From Endozoicomonas sp. 4G (GTDB lineage Bacteria > Pseudomonadota > Gammaproteobacteria > Pseudomonadales > Endozoicomonadaceae): a DNA stretch of 64,000 nucleotides. The translations under genes and the position numbers were made by a program. Numbering within the stretch: position 1 is the stretch's first letter; each line of letters starts with the position of its first letter. The notes beneath the pieces are model-generated. The model was not told the origin of the DNA. It did no database searches and saw only the letters and a program-made list of their open reading frames with translations. Shown piece after piece: positions 35,873-44,426 of the stretch. The stretch spans positions 5,872,001-5,936,000 of the forward strand of contig NZ_CP082909.1 in NCBI RefSeq assembly GCF_023822025.1, in the 5' to 3' direction.

Positions 35873-36894
35873 TACTGAACCCTTGCAACAGATTTATTCT
35901 GATGCGCCTGATCAAAGCGATCATAAGCCTGCACAATTCTCTGGACAATCGGGTGACGGACGACGTCTTTGGCGTTAAACCAGGTGAAGCCAATGCCGTC
36001 GACCCCTTTGAGAACATCAATGGCATGAGCCAGACCAGAACGGGTGCCCCTGGGCAGGTCGACCTGGGTAATGTCACCGGTAATGACCGCTGTTGAGCCA
36101 AAGCCGATACGGGTCAGGAACATTTTCATCTGCTCTGGCGTGGTGTTCTGGGCTTCATCAAGAATAATGTAAGAATTGTTAAGGGTACGGCCACGCATGT
36201 AAGCGAGGGGCGCAACTTCGATCACGTTTTTCTCAATGAGTTTGTCGACCCGCTCAAAGCCCAGCATTTCATAAAGTGCATCGTAGAGCGGACGCAGATA
36301 AGGATCGATCTTCTGAGACAGGTCACCTGGAAGAAAGCCGAGCTTCTCACCGGCTTCAACCGCAGGCCTTACCAACAGGATGCGACGGATTTCCTCTTCT
36401 TCCAGAGCCTGAACCGCCGCTGCCACCGCCAGATAGGTTTTACCGGTGCCGGCCGGGCCAATACCAAAGTTGATGTCGTGAGTCAGGATGGAGCGAACGT
36501 ATTTCTGCTGGTTCTCACCTCTTGGGGAAACGGTGCCCTTGCGGGTACGCAGAGTGATCAGGTTGTCGGATTTGGGTTCGTGGACCCACTCAACCGCAGA
36601 CTCCTGGAGGTAGAGATGCACGGTCTCAGCGGTCAGGTGTTCGGTTTTTCCGGTCTCCCTGTAGAGGCGCTTGAGTATCTCAGAAGCCGCCTGGGTATTC
36701 TGATGCTCGCCCCTGACGGTGAACTGGTTGCCACGATAACGGATATCAACACCAAGGCGCTGCTCTATCTGTTTCAGGTGCTGATTGAATTGTCCGCAGA
36801 GTTCTGCGAAACGACGGGGGTCGTCCGGTTCAAGGAGGAACTGACAGGTCTTACCTGCGCTTTTTGTCGGTGTTGCCTGGATCTGGGTATTCAA
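35872..36894 (-). CDS. ybeZ: PhoH-like ATPase YbeZ
   Basis: A 340-residue P-loop ATPase of the PhoH family with GPAGTGKT (Walker A) and LDEAQNTT (Walker B). It works with YbeY in RNA metabolism. The start is a TTG; upstream in the same frame is a stop, and the resulting length matches E. coli YbeZ (346 aa). In many gammaproteobacteria miaB lies directly upstream; here an accessory segment of about 11.7 kb intervenes. Confidence 0.93.
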   Translation of the reverse strand: MNTQIQATPTKSAGKTCQFLLEPDDPRRFAELCGQFNQHLKQIEQRLGVDIRYRGNQFTVRGEHQNTQAASEILKRLYRETGKTEHLTAETVHLYLQESAVEWVHEPKSDNLITLRTRKGTVSPRGENQQKYVRSILTHDINFGIGPAGTGKTYLAVAAAVQALEEEEIRRILLVRPAVEAGEKLGFLPGDLSQKIDPYLRPLYDALYEMLGFERVDKLIEKNVIEVAPLAYMRGRTLNNSYIILDEAQNTTPEQMKMFLTRIGFGSTAVITGDITQVDLPRGTRSGLAHAIDVLKGVDGIGFTWFNAKDVVRHPIVQRIVQAYDRFDQAHQNKSVARVQ

Positions 36895-37026
36895 GTCGAG
36901 AATTCAGCTCTTACTACGATTCATATTGGTTAAGCATACACTCTTGATTAAAACCGCAACGAGCGCAACACCCGCTGTTATGGCTAAGGTTCAAGCTACC
37001 TTGTCAAACACTTAAAGTTGAAACCC

Positions 37027-37063
37027 ACAAGATAAATTCACCTTTTGACGATCTATCTTGTGT
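37027..37063. repeat. Inverted repeat between dapB and ybeZ
   Basis: CACAAGATA and TATCTTGTG flank 19 bases in the 234-bp gap downstream of dapB and upstream of ybeZ. With no T-run it may be an operator for ybeZ or a weak terminator; I see nothing else in this gap. Confidence 0.5.
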
Positions 37064-37128
37064 CTAGCCTAATTGATTTTGCGATTGTTGCAACTTTATT
37101 TGGCTGTTAAATCAAGGATTGTTTGTCA

Positions 37129-37866
37129 TCAGAGAATATGCTCCAGTCCGTAAACCAGTTCAGCCTTGTTATGAATGTACTCACTGGCCATCAGAATGCC
37201 CGGCATATAGCTGGTGCGCTCAATGGAGTCGTGACGGATGGTCAGGTACTGGCCCGTGTCACCCAGAATCACTTCCTGAGATGCAACAAAGCCGGGCATA
37301 CGCACGGCGTGCAGTTTTATTCCCTGATAATCACCGCCCCGCGCGCCTTCAATGTTGGCGACCTGGTCATGAGTACCAACATTGAACTTCTTGCGCTCTT
37401 CGCTCATCAGTTCAGCTGTTTTTACGGCAGTACCCGATGGGAAGTCCACTTTTTGCGGGTGGTGGTATTCAATGATCTCAGCGTATTCATAATAACGGGC
37501 AGCCTGTTTGGCAAACTGCTGCATCAGCACGTTACCGACGATGAAATTAGGCGCAATAAAGCAGCCTTTGCCGGTTTCTTTGACCCAGCCCTGAATGGTT
37601 TCCAGATCCTCCGGTGTAAAGCCGGTGGTGCCGACCACGACGGCAGCACCAGAGAACAGGGTGTTCTTCACGGTTTCCATACGGATTTCCGGGCGGGTAA
37701 AGTCAACGACAATATCGGCGGAGTTCTTTTTCACTGCTGTTGCCAGGTCGTCGCCCAGGTCAATAGTGGCGGCCAGTTCCAGACGGCTGTGTTTTTGAAC
37801 AAACTCAACCACGGTTTGTCCCATTTTGCCTTTGGCTCCGTTCACAGCGACTCTCAAAACTGACAT
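37129..37866 (-). CDS. dapB: 4-hydroxy-tetrahydrodipicolinate reductase (short form)
   Basis: A 245-residue NAD(P)H-dependent reductase of lysine/diaminopimelate synthesis. The nucleotide motif is VNGAKGKMGQ (residues 8-17); VGTTGF follows, and the active-site region is EYHHPQKVDFPSGTA with H135/H136 and K139. It is about 25 residues shorter than E. coli DapB and closer in size and motif wording (GAKGKMGQ) to actinobacterial-type DapB. GGAG lies 7 bases upstream. Usually near carAB or dnaJ in gammaproteobacteria, here it sits at the edge of an accessory island, so it may have been acquired. Confidence 0.9.
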   Translation of the reverse strand: MSVLRVAVNGAKGKMGQTVVEFVQKHSRLELAATIDLGDDLATAVKKNSADIVVDFTRPEIRMETVKNTLFSGAAVVVGTTGFTPEDLETIQGWVKETGKGCFIAPNFIVGNVLMQQFAKQAARYYEYAEIIEYHHPQKVDFPSGTAVKTAELMSEERKKFNVGTHDQVANIEGARGGDYQGIKLHAVRMPGFVASQEVILGDTGQYLTIRHDSIERTSYMPGILMASEYIHNKAELVYGLEHIL

Positions 37867-38074
37867 GGTTTGCTCCGTGATTAGTTTGTCTGGTGTTATG
37901 GGAATGCCGCCTGAAGGGCGTCAGGTGGCATGCAGGTTGAGTGTGGACACTGTAGCGGATCAGGTGGGGCTGTCAATGCTCAGACCAGCGAACCTGCAAG
38001 AAGACCGTTTTTGGTTTTTGGGAATGCTCTCTCTGGTCAGTGGCTGTCCAACCCGGTTCTGCAAATTGTTGCTG

Positions 38075-38299
38075 TCATGGTCGACCCTCATCCCGGCAGC
38101 GATCCATTTCTTTATGGGAGGTTTCGGGCAGCTCATCCCAACTGGAACGGATAGCTTCAATGATTTCGGATTTGGCTGCATAACGGGATTCCAGCAATTC
38201 CCGAACTTCCTGTTACATCGAACGATTGGCTGCCTTTGCTCGCTCCCGTAATCTTTCTATCAGTTCTTCAGGAAGGTTACGGATAGTCAGTGTCGCCAT
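38075..38299 (-). pseudogene. FitA-like ribbon-helix-helix antitoxin with in-frame stop
   Basis: Reading from ATG at 38299 gives MATLTIRNLPEELIERLRE, the ribbon-helix-helix start of FitA/VapB antitoxins, up to ANRSM, then TAA at codon 29, then QEVRELLESRYAAKSEIIEA and on in frame to TGA at codon 75. So a single nonsense codon breaks an otherwise complete gene. An ATG overlapping its stop opens what should be the FitB/VapC PIN toxin, but only about a dozen codons are readable; sequence to 37880 may include a toxin remnant. Confidence 0.75.
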
Positions 38300-38457
38300 G
38301 CTGTACCTTGGTGAGGTCATTTTTCCACATACTAGCGCAGTGACAGCAAGCTGCCCGTTTTATTCAAATATTTACGCTATTCAAATGCTCAAAGACAATA
38401 CTGATAGAGCGTGAGAGCGGCTCATCTGCCAGAAAGATGGATAGCGGTATTATGTGA

Positions 38458-39357
38458 CTAACGTCGTATGATATCCGCCTCTTCTAAAAAAACATATTCC
38501 AAAATAGCCCTTCGACCAGCCCTTTCAGCGGTACGGATTGACGGGATATTAACGTTGTTGATGGTGCCCAGCAGAGTACTTTCTGACTCACTCCCAAGCA
38601 ATCGAATCAGTTCTGATTGTGCTGCGGCGGCCAGTTGTTTTCCCCGGTATTCAGGCAGCACAACCTCTTCAGTAATCCAGTGCCCTGTCAGAAAAGAGCG
38701 TCGTCTATAGTCACAGCTGATAAATCCTGCCGGTTTTGAGTCATAGTGAATGATGAATGCATGACCATCCGCTATTGCTGCACGGATATCTTCTTCTTCG
38801 GCGGGAAATATCAGTTCAGAGAGCTGTGGTTGCTGTTTATGGGTTGCCTGATAAGCAGCGTTTATCGTACTCATGCACCAGTCCAAATGGGATGGGTCGC
38901 ATTTTTCGAGAATCTTTGACTTTGATGAAGTGGTTTCAGTGACCTGCTTAGGGATACTTCTGGCATAGAAAAGTTGGTCAATATTACCCGCTTCTTCGAT
39001 GCCAGCAGGCCGCAGAATTTGAAGTGAAGTAGCGCCTAAGGGTTGCCAGACACGAAATATTTCCCGGATGGCTGATTCTGTGAGGGGCGATGAGCTGGCA
39101 ATGAGTTCAATAAACGGGCGCTTAATATCACCGCCAAAATAGCGAGGTCCTGTCAGGTAAGATTCACCCTCTACCTCAATATTTTTCTGCAAGAAAAACT
39201 CCTGAGGTAATCCGGTTTCCTTAAATGGAAAACGAGAAGAAAAGTCAGGATCACTGCACCAGTTGTGGTTTTCTTTTAAAAAGTCAGAAATCCCTGAACT
39301 CAGGGTATCAGCAGGTATAGGTAATGTGCTGAATGTATTCATCATGTGGCTAAACAT
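38458..39357 (-). CDS. GNAT-family N-acetyltransferase
   Basis: A 299-residue protein with a C-terminal GNAT fold (about 155-290). The acetyl-CoA loop is VVLPEYRGKQLAAAAQ (RGKQLA), with beta-4/5 segments before and NVNIPSIRTAERAG after. The N-terminal 150 residues are not recognised. AGGAGG lies 9 bases upstream of the ATG at 39357. It is divergent from the F-box-like gene. The substrate is unknown. Confidence 0.75.
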   Translation of the reverse strand: MFSHMMNTFSTLPIPADTLSSGISDFLKENHNWCSDPDFSSRFPFKETGLPQEFFLQKNIEVEGESYLTGPRYFGGDIKRPFIELIASSSPLTESAIREIFRVWQPLGATSLQILRPAGIEEAGNIDQLFYARSIPKQVTETTSSKSKILEKCDPSHLDWCMSTINAAYQATHKQQPQLSELIFPAEEEDIRAAIADGHAFIIHYDSKPAGFISCDYRRRSFLTGHWITEEVVLPEYRGKQLAAAAQSELIRLLGSESESTLLGTINNVNIPSIRTAERAGRRAILEYVFLEEADIIRR

Positions 39358-39411
39358 GGAACGAAACCTCCTGTTAAGTGACTATACTCGAACCTCAACT
39401 CAGCGGAGATA

Positions 39412-40290
39412 ATGCGAGGTATAATGATAGTGCTTATCCGTATACGGTTATATTTTATATTCACAATATTTTTATCAGTTTTAGCTTTAGGTGGAACGAC
39501 AAAGGTGAATGCCGGTGGTTTTTTTCAAGTGTTAGACCAAGGTAAAGTCAGGGGGGTAATCCTGAGTTATTTGTCCGCCAGAGATCTTTTTTCTCTCATG
39601 GAAGCTCTTAATATCGGGGCTTATCAACGCATTAGTATGCTTATAAAACACGATTTATACAATAGAGTTAATGCTTTCAACCTTGATTACATTACCCCTT
39701 TGCTATGGCGCGAGTGCGAAGATCAGGAGCACAAATGGCATGACTACAGAGCCTTTACGCATTGGTTTCATGAATTTGAAGATGAGTTTGACTACCCGGA
39801 GATCAACGATCATATAAGAGGGGTACCAATGCCCGGGATGATTGAGTATAAACCCTTGGTTAGTATTGCAATAGAAAACATAAAATTCGTTATTTCTTAT
39901 ACTTGGATAATGGCAGGGAATGAAAACGAATGGCATGTATTTGGTGAAATGGTAGATGATTCGGTCTTCTATTTTAAATCGGAGTGCTGTTATACCGGCT
40001 TTACTGCATGGGGAACCGGTTTAATATGGTTAGCGCCAAGCTGGGATTACTTATTACAAAATATGAGTGAGTCTGAAACCGAGATTTTTATTTCGTCTTT
40101 GAATTTAGATGACTTATCTAAAGATGTTTTAATCCACTCAAAAGCAGTAGAGTCTTCAGAGTGTAAAGAACTGTTTAGTTATTTTTTGCAAACCTTGATG
40201 TTGAAAGATGAGTACGAATCATACAAGGCGCAAATCAGGTTTGAGCATCAAAAATTAGATTCAAAAAAACTGCCGTCCTATATAAACTAA
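39412..40290 (+). CDS. Exported protein with an F-box-like motif
   Basis: A 292-residue protein with an N-terminal signal peptide or anchor (LYFIFTIFLSVLALGGTTKVNAG). Right after it, about residues 46-85, is VRGVILSYLSARDLFSLMEALNIGAYQRI, which resembles an F-box (Ile-Leu-Ser-x-Leu-Ser-x-x-Asp-Leu, then a basic/helical second half). The remaining 200 residues are acidic and unrecognised. F-boxes bind Skp1 in eukaryotic ubiquitin ligases, and bacterial effectors are known to borrow them. The match is by eye and moderate. Start uncertain (ATG 39412 or 39424). It is followed by another exported accessory protein. Confidence 0.5.
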   Translation: MRGIMIVLIRIRLYFIFTIFLSVLALGGTTKVNAGGFFQVLDQGKVRGVILSYLSARDLFSLMEALNIGAYQRISMLIKHDLYNRVNAFNLDYITPLLWRECEDQEHKWHDYRAFTHWFHEFEDEFDYPEINDHIRGVPMPGMIEYKPLVSIAIENIKFVISYTWIMAGNENEWHVFGEMVDDSVFYFKSECCYTGFTAWGTGLIWLAPSWDYLLQNMSESETEIFISSLNLDDLSKDVLIHSKAVESSECKELFSYFLQTLMLKDEYESYKAQIRFEHQKLDSKKLPSYIN

Positions 40291-40387
40291 CCAAATTGAA
40301 CTTAACACGTATGCAGCAGTCTATTTTAAATACTCACCACTTTTGCCGTGATAAAAAACTTTCTAAAACTAAATGGAGTTTTGAAAA

Positions 40388-41428
40388 ATGATGAAAACCA
40401 AAACACTGGCAATTACCATTTTGCTCTGCTCTTTGTTTACATCAAAAAGCTTTGGTGATATCAACTACTCGCCTTTCTCTTACGATAGACTCAAAAATCG
40501 CACAGAGAAGTTTTTACTGGTACGCATAATCATCGGCTCAGAAGTTGTTAACCCTCTGACCTTTGTCAATATCATGGAGGATAAGCGACTTAATCCAGAA
40601 GATACCCTTCGTGTACTCTTCCTGAATGCACATGATATACCTGAACATCAGATAGAGGCTATTGCAGAACTGTATGATGATGATTACAGTCTAATCTATA
40701 ATCTGCAGACCGAATCAGATAAGATACAGGCAGCTTTTACTCCTGAGAATGTTGAACATGACGAATTCTTTTTTAGTTTTGTAAGAACTTTTAATGATCA
40801 AATCGAAAACCCAGCATACGTCAGCGACATTATTAAAGCATCTGTTTTTTATGATTTCAGGCATTCTTGTGCATTAGATCTCGATGTAAGGCTACTAAAG
40901 CCATTAGAAGAAATAGACCAGGCAAATAAACCTTTAATTGATTCGCCTTATTTCCATTCCAATGAGCATTATTTGGATTACCCTGTGGATCCCTATACAT
41001 TCAGAGACGTGTCAGCGAATGGTCAGCTGTATCTCGACGCTTATTACAGAGGTCAATACTTGAAAGAGGAACAGATGCTAGAAAAATCTGACGACAGACT
41101 GAACCATATCAATAAAAGACCTGGTTTTAATTGGCATTCCATCAATGTAGCGAAAGAAAACGATAATACCTTCAATATTTTATTGCCTGCAGTAAAAGCT
41201 CCCCTGCTGCTTAGAAATGAAATGGATATATCTAATGCCCAGAAGCTTGAGTGCACAAGAGTTGGAATACATTATCTTGATGAAAGAAATCCAAAAAAGC
41301 AGATGGAAAGCATACTGAATGAGCAAATAAAAAGAGCAAAAGAACTTATTAAAGCACCTATGGATGATCAGTTATATAACGTAAATAGCCTGAAAATAAT
41401 CGAAACATTTATTCGTCTGCCACAATAA
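40388..41428 (+). CDS. Exported DXD-type glycosyltransferase-like protein
   Basis: A 346-residue protein with a signal peptide (LAITILLCSLFTSKSFG). The segment SDIIKASVFYDFRHSCALDLDVRLLKPL resembles the DXD sugar-binding region of Gly_transf_sug/TcdB-type glycosyltransferases (SD-l-l-R...Y-lDlDv-llkPl), with D-L-D as the putative metal/nucleotide-sugar motif. An N-terminal stretch (LVRIIIGSEVVNPL...VLFLN) fits the first strand and following loop of that fold. The usual GG before YLD is replaced by HS, so activity is uncertain. Neighbours and the signal peptide suggest a secreted, perhaps host-directed, protein. Confidence 0.45.
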   Translation: MMKTKTLAITILLCSLFTSKSFGDINYSPFSYDRLKNRTEKFLLVRIIIGSEVVNPLTFVNIMEDKRLNPEDTLRVLFLNAHDIPEHQIEAIAELYDDDYSLIYNLQTESDKIQAAFTPENVEHDEFFFSFVRTFNDQIENPAYVSDIIKASVFYDFRHSCALDLDVRLLKPLEEIDQANKPLIDSPYFHSNEHYLDYPVDPYTFRDVSANGQLYLDAYYRGQYLKEEQMLEKSDDRLNHINKRPGFNWHSINVAKENDNTFNILLPAVKAPLLLRNEMDISNAQKLECTRVGIHYLDERNPKKQMESILNEQIKRAKELIKAPMDDQLYNVNSLKIIETFIRLPQ

Positions 41429-41548
41429 AAGGTTCATGTACGGTCAGGTTGTGATTTTTGAATATGTCCTTAAATTTTTCTGTCTGTACTTTTCTTTCAG
41501 GGAGATATCCAAGGGCTTTTGAGTTAAAATATTTCCCTTAAATCATAC

Positions 41549-42873
41549 CCAGGGCTTACGCATGAAGATAATCATTCTCATTTAGCCCCAACAATGAATG
41601 ATTTCAATAGCTGAGACAGGTATCTGTTGCTCCACCCAGCCTTTTTACGCTTTGTCTTGATGCTCCTCTTACTGGTAACGTCAGCCTTCAGAATATTTAG
41701 GGCAATACGACGCAAGGTAGACAGATTTTCAGCAGCGCATTCATCTTTGGTTTGGCAAGCATCTTCATCAAAGGCAACGTCCAGCATCCAGTGCAGACTA
41801 TTTTCCACTTCCCAGTGCTGGCGCGTTGCATTGAGCATTCCCTCGGCTGTCATGGTTTTGCTGGAAATGTAGAACCTTAGAGCTGTCGTAGCTTTGCCAT
41901 CAATTGTTCGATCAGACTGAACGACACCAAACTGCTTTGTTCCTGTCCATTCATCAGCTGTTGAAAGAGCCGAAACGTCATCAAAAACCCAGCAGCAGCG
42001 ATATTCATGACGACCATGACCTTTATTTTTGCTCTCAAAAAATGCATCTGATACTGGCTCTTCCGGGTTGCTATTCCATCGCTCTTCGACTGCTGTCTGA
42101 ATATCGTTGTGCAGTGTTTTCTGGTTTCCTTTAACAGCAAGAAGATAATCTGCCTCCTGGCTTATGCAGGTTTCTGCAATACTTTTTTGGCAGCTGATTG
42201 CATCGGCTGTAATCATGCAGTCTTTCAAGTCGATAGCTTCAAGAAGTTGAGGGAGAGCGGTTATCTCATTCGACTTTTTATCAACCTTTTTTTGCCCTAA
42301 GACCAGACTCAGTCTAGTGCTCCAGGCGCTAACCATGAGGACTGCTTTTTTACCCTTGCCTTTTCCCTTAGAACCCTTGATAACCTTGCCGTCAATTGGA
42401 ATGATTTCAGCATCACCATCAGGTATATCAAGGGCTTCAGGATAAGCAGATTTTACCCACCGGGTGAAGCATTCCTGAAATTCATCCGGTCTGAGCATGC
42501 AAAAAATCCGGTAGAAGGTGTCGTGCGACGGAATACCATTGGGAAGCTCAAGAAATAAACGAAACCAGTCTTCTTTTTCTTCACCGAACTCTTGCATATC
42601 TTGCCATGTATCAGCCCCACAGATGATGGCACACACAGCAATCACAAGAACATCGTTAAAGTTATGCTCGCAGGAAGAAGCACGCTTACGTGGGTCGGTC
42701 AACTCGTTGAGAAACATGATTAGCGGTTCAGGATTAATAGGCATCAGACGTAAAATTGGGGTATTTTACAGCTTTTAAGCACAGATGTGTTAGCCATGAT
42801 CAACTCATGATGCGGCAAAGCTATTGCTTTGCGCATCTAAATGAGAATGATTATTCTCATGCGTAAGCCCTGG
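41549..42873 (-). mobile_element. ISAs1-family insertion sequence
   Basis: About 1.33 kb bounded by inverted repeats of about 37 bp with two mismatches, starting CCAGGGCTTACGCATGA on the left (41549) and ending TCATGCGTAAGCCCTGG on the right (42873). It carries one intact transposase gene. Flanking target duplication is not obvious. The duplicated AAA_28/hicAB segment begins one or two bases after the right end. Confidence 0.9.
41578..42744 (-). CDS. ISAs1 family transposase
   Basis: A 388-residue DDE transposase (H-repeat-associated type). The N-terminal DUF/DDE_Tnp_1-associated domain (LTDPRKRASSCEHNFNDVL, GIPSHDTFYRIF) is followed by the catalytic domain (IPIDGKVIKGS, ITADAISCQKSIAE, QADYLLAVKGNQ, then RQHWEVENSLHWMLDVAF). 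Full length and uninterrupted; its stop overlaps the left inverted repeat. Confidence 0.93.
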   Translation of the reverse strand: MPINPEPLIMFLNELTDPRKRASSCEHNFNDVLVIAVCAIICGADTWQDMQEFGEEKEDWFRLFLELPNGIPSHDTFYRIFCMLRPDEFQECFTRWVKSAYPEALDIPDGDAEIIPIDGKVIKGSKGKGKGKKAVLMVSAWSTRLSLVLGQKKVDKKSNEITALPQLLEAIDLKDCMITADAISCQKSIAETCISQEADYLLAVKGNQKTLHNDIQTAVEERWNSNPEEPVSDAFFESKNKGHGRHEYRCCWVFDDVSALSTADEWTGTKQFGVVQSDRTIDGKATTALRFYISSKTMTAEGMLNATRQHWEVENSLHWMLDVAFDEDACQTKDECAAENLSTLRRIALNILKADVTSKRSIKTKRKKAGWSNRYLSQLLKSFIVGAK

Positions 42874-42969
42874 TGGATGGCGTTTAGAAATCCTGAATTA
42901 ATTGGAAACACTTAGCGCCAGCTTGGCCGGTCAATCTGCTCCGTCAGTAGAGTCAGGATCAGGCTCTTG

Positions 42970-43506
42970 TTAGCCGCTGCCAATTTTATGCAAGATAAAC
43001 TCAACTCGTTCAGCAACGGATACTTTTGGAGCTTCAATTAGCCGATAACCGAACTGCTTATAAGCTTTCACCATTTCATTATACGTTGCAACAGCCTCAT
43101 TGAAGCTTTGCTTGCGATCCGTATCATTTTCGTAAATCGATTCCCATGGAGGAAAAATAAATACGTTTCGATTATAAGCCAACTCATGGCATTTTTTTAG
43201 CAAGATATCGGATATCTGAATTTTCTCAAGTTTACTGTATCCATATGAGTCAATGATGCTTCGGTCAAAGAATGTGAGAACAGAGTTACCGTAATTTTTG
43301 TAATTGCTTATTTCTTCAAAAACCATTTCATCTCTAAAGGCAACCTTATCGATCCAAGGTAACGCTGAACCTTGAGAGTTAACCTGAGACTGTATAACTT
43401 TTCGTCCGACCTCTGGGGCAGTTTGATACCCTAAACAACTTAACAGACTAATGATGGTGGTTTTTCCTGAACCGGGTCCACCGGTAAACACGACTCTATA
43501 ATTCAC
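42970..43506 (-). CDS. AAA_28-type P-loop NTPase, copy 1
   Basis: A 178-residue NTPase with Walker A GGPGSGKTT at residues 9-17 and a DRSIIDSYGY segment typical of AAA_28/kinase-like ATPases. It is about 95 percent identical by eye to the protein at 47138-47674 and lies head-to-head with a hicA remnant, as its twin does with an intact hicAB. Repeated linkage suggests a shared module, but its role (kinase-like, accessory to toxin-antitoxin, or independent) is unknown. Confidence 0.75.
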   Translation of the reverse strand: MNYRVVFTGGPGSGKTTIISLLSCLGYQTAPEVGRKVIQSQVNSQGSALPWIDKVAFRDEMVFEEISNYKNYGNSVLTFFDRSIIDSYGYSKLEKIQISDILLKKCHELAYNRNVFIFPPWESIYENDTDRKQSFNEAVATYNEMVKAYKQFGYRLIEAPKVSVAERVEFILHKIGSG

Positions 43507-43581
43507 ACTAACCTCTCTCGATAGGCATCTATGTTGCGTCTATCCGCCTACAGATAGTATTAATACTGCTACTATTCCTGC

Positions 43582-43801
43582 ATGGCTAATATCACTGAAA
43601 TTCTCAGTCAGATGAGAAGTAACTTCAAAGAGGCTCTTTGCTTCTGGCAATAAAAAGAGCGCATAGAGGTTGACAAAAATGAATAAGCAAATTGACAGAT
43701 ATACATACCGGGTAACATGGTCTGAGGAAGATCAGGAATACGTTGGTTTATGTGCCGAATTTCCCGGCTTAAGCTGGTTGGAAGAGACACAACTATCCTG
43801 A
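43582..43801 (+). pseudogene. hicA-hicB remnant
   Basis: The hicA start (MANITEILSQMRSN) runs 23 codons and stops at 43651 because of an internal deletion relative to the intact copy at 47751. hicB then starts at 43679 (MNKQIDRYTYRVTWSEEDQ) and is truncated after 40 codons (TGA ending at 43801) where the homology to the intact hicB ends. Neither product would be functional. Confidence 0.85.
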
Positions 43802-43820
43802 CACAGGGGGGTATGTACAG

Positions 43821-43880
43821 AACAAGAAACTCGCCGCAAGGCTCGATACAAACAGCCGCAATAGCAGCAAGCCTCCGAGA
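43821..43880 (+). mobile_element. IS66 transposase remnant
   Basis: Twenty codons read NKKLAARLDTNSRNSSKPPR, matching the N-terminal linker of the IS66 transposase at 25974 (ELSARLNTNSRNSSKPPS). Only this scrap remains, at the point where the hicB copy is cut, so an IS66-type element probably caused the truncation. Confidence 0.65.
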
Positions 43881-43919
43881 AGTCCTACTGGTTTACTTGT
43901 TATGAGCCGCTCGCACATA

Positions 43920-44402
43920 CTACCAAGTTTGATCCAAGTCATGTGCGTAGATGTCAATCGCATCCTTGTATGCTGTAATGTTTGGTGAATCTGTTGTTTT
44001 TAACAAAATTTGAAGTAGCAATCTGACAGACTCTTTGTGTTTGCCAAGATTATACAAATTCATTGCATAGAAAGGGATCAGTTCATCCCTGTCAGTGAAT
44101 TCAGAAACTAACACTTTGAAGAATAAATCAGCTTCTTCATAGTTGCCTATGCATCGTAAACTGCTGGCTAACCCTAATAAACAATCGAATCTATCATCTT
44201 TTGATAAAGCACCATTTAGTGCATTTTTATAATATGGAATGGCATCCCGTTCCATACCTTGAGCGTCATAATTCCATGCTATCTGTAAGAACGCTTGACC
44301 AGAATACTTTTTGTCTGTGATGAGGCTTTCTAATTTTCTAATTGATGCTGCGAAGTTTTCTTGTTGTCGCAATTTAATTGCATCATTAATGATTGATTGC
44401 AT
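43920..44402 (-). CDS. Tetratricopeptide-repeat protein
   Basis: A 160-residue helical protein with about four TPR-like helix pairs (AFLQIAWNYDAQGMERDAIPYYKNAL, LLGLASSLRCIGNYEEADLFFKVL, FYAMNLYNLGKHKESVRLLLQIL). No signal peptide. It follows the TOPRIM-like gene by 24 bases on the same strand and may be the third member of that cassette; protein-protein binding is the expected role. Confidence 0.7.
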   Translation of the reverse strand: MQSIINDAIKLRQQENFAASIRKLESLITDKKYSGQAFLQIAWNYDAQGMERDAIPYYKNALNGALSKDDRFDCLLGLASSLRCIGNYEEADLFFKVLVSEFTDRDELIPFYAMNLYNLGKHKESVRLLLQILLKTTDSPNITAYKDAIDIYAHDLDQTW

Positions 44403-44426
44403 AATGTTCCTTTAGGCTCATATGTG

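Larger units (their letters stand above)
42875..43801. repeat. Duplicated AAA_28-hicAB segment, decayed copy
   Basis: Near-identical in sequence to 47043-48111, starting GGATGGCGTTTAGAAATCC and ending within hicB at AAGAGACACAA. The NTPase gene is intact, but hicA has lost about 180 bases and hicB is cut short. Confidence 0.9.
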
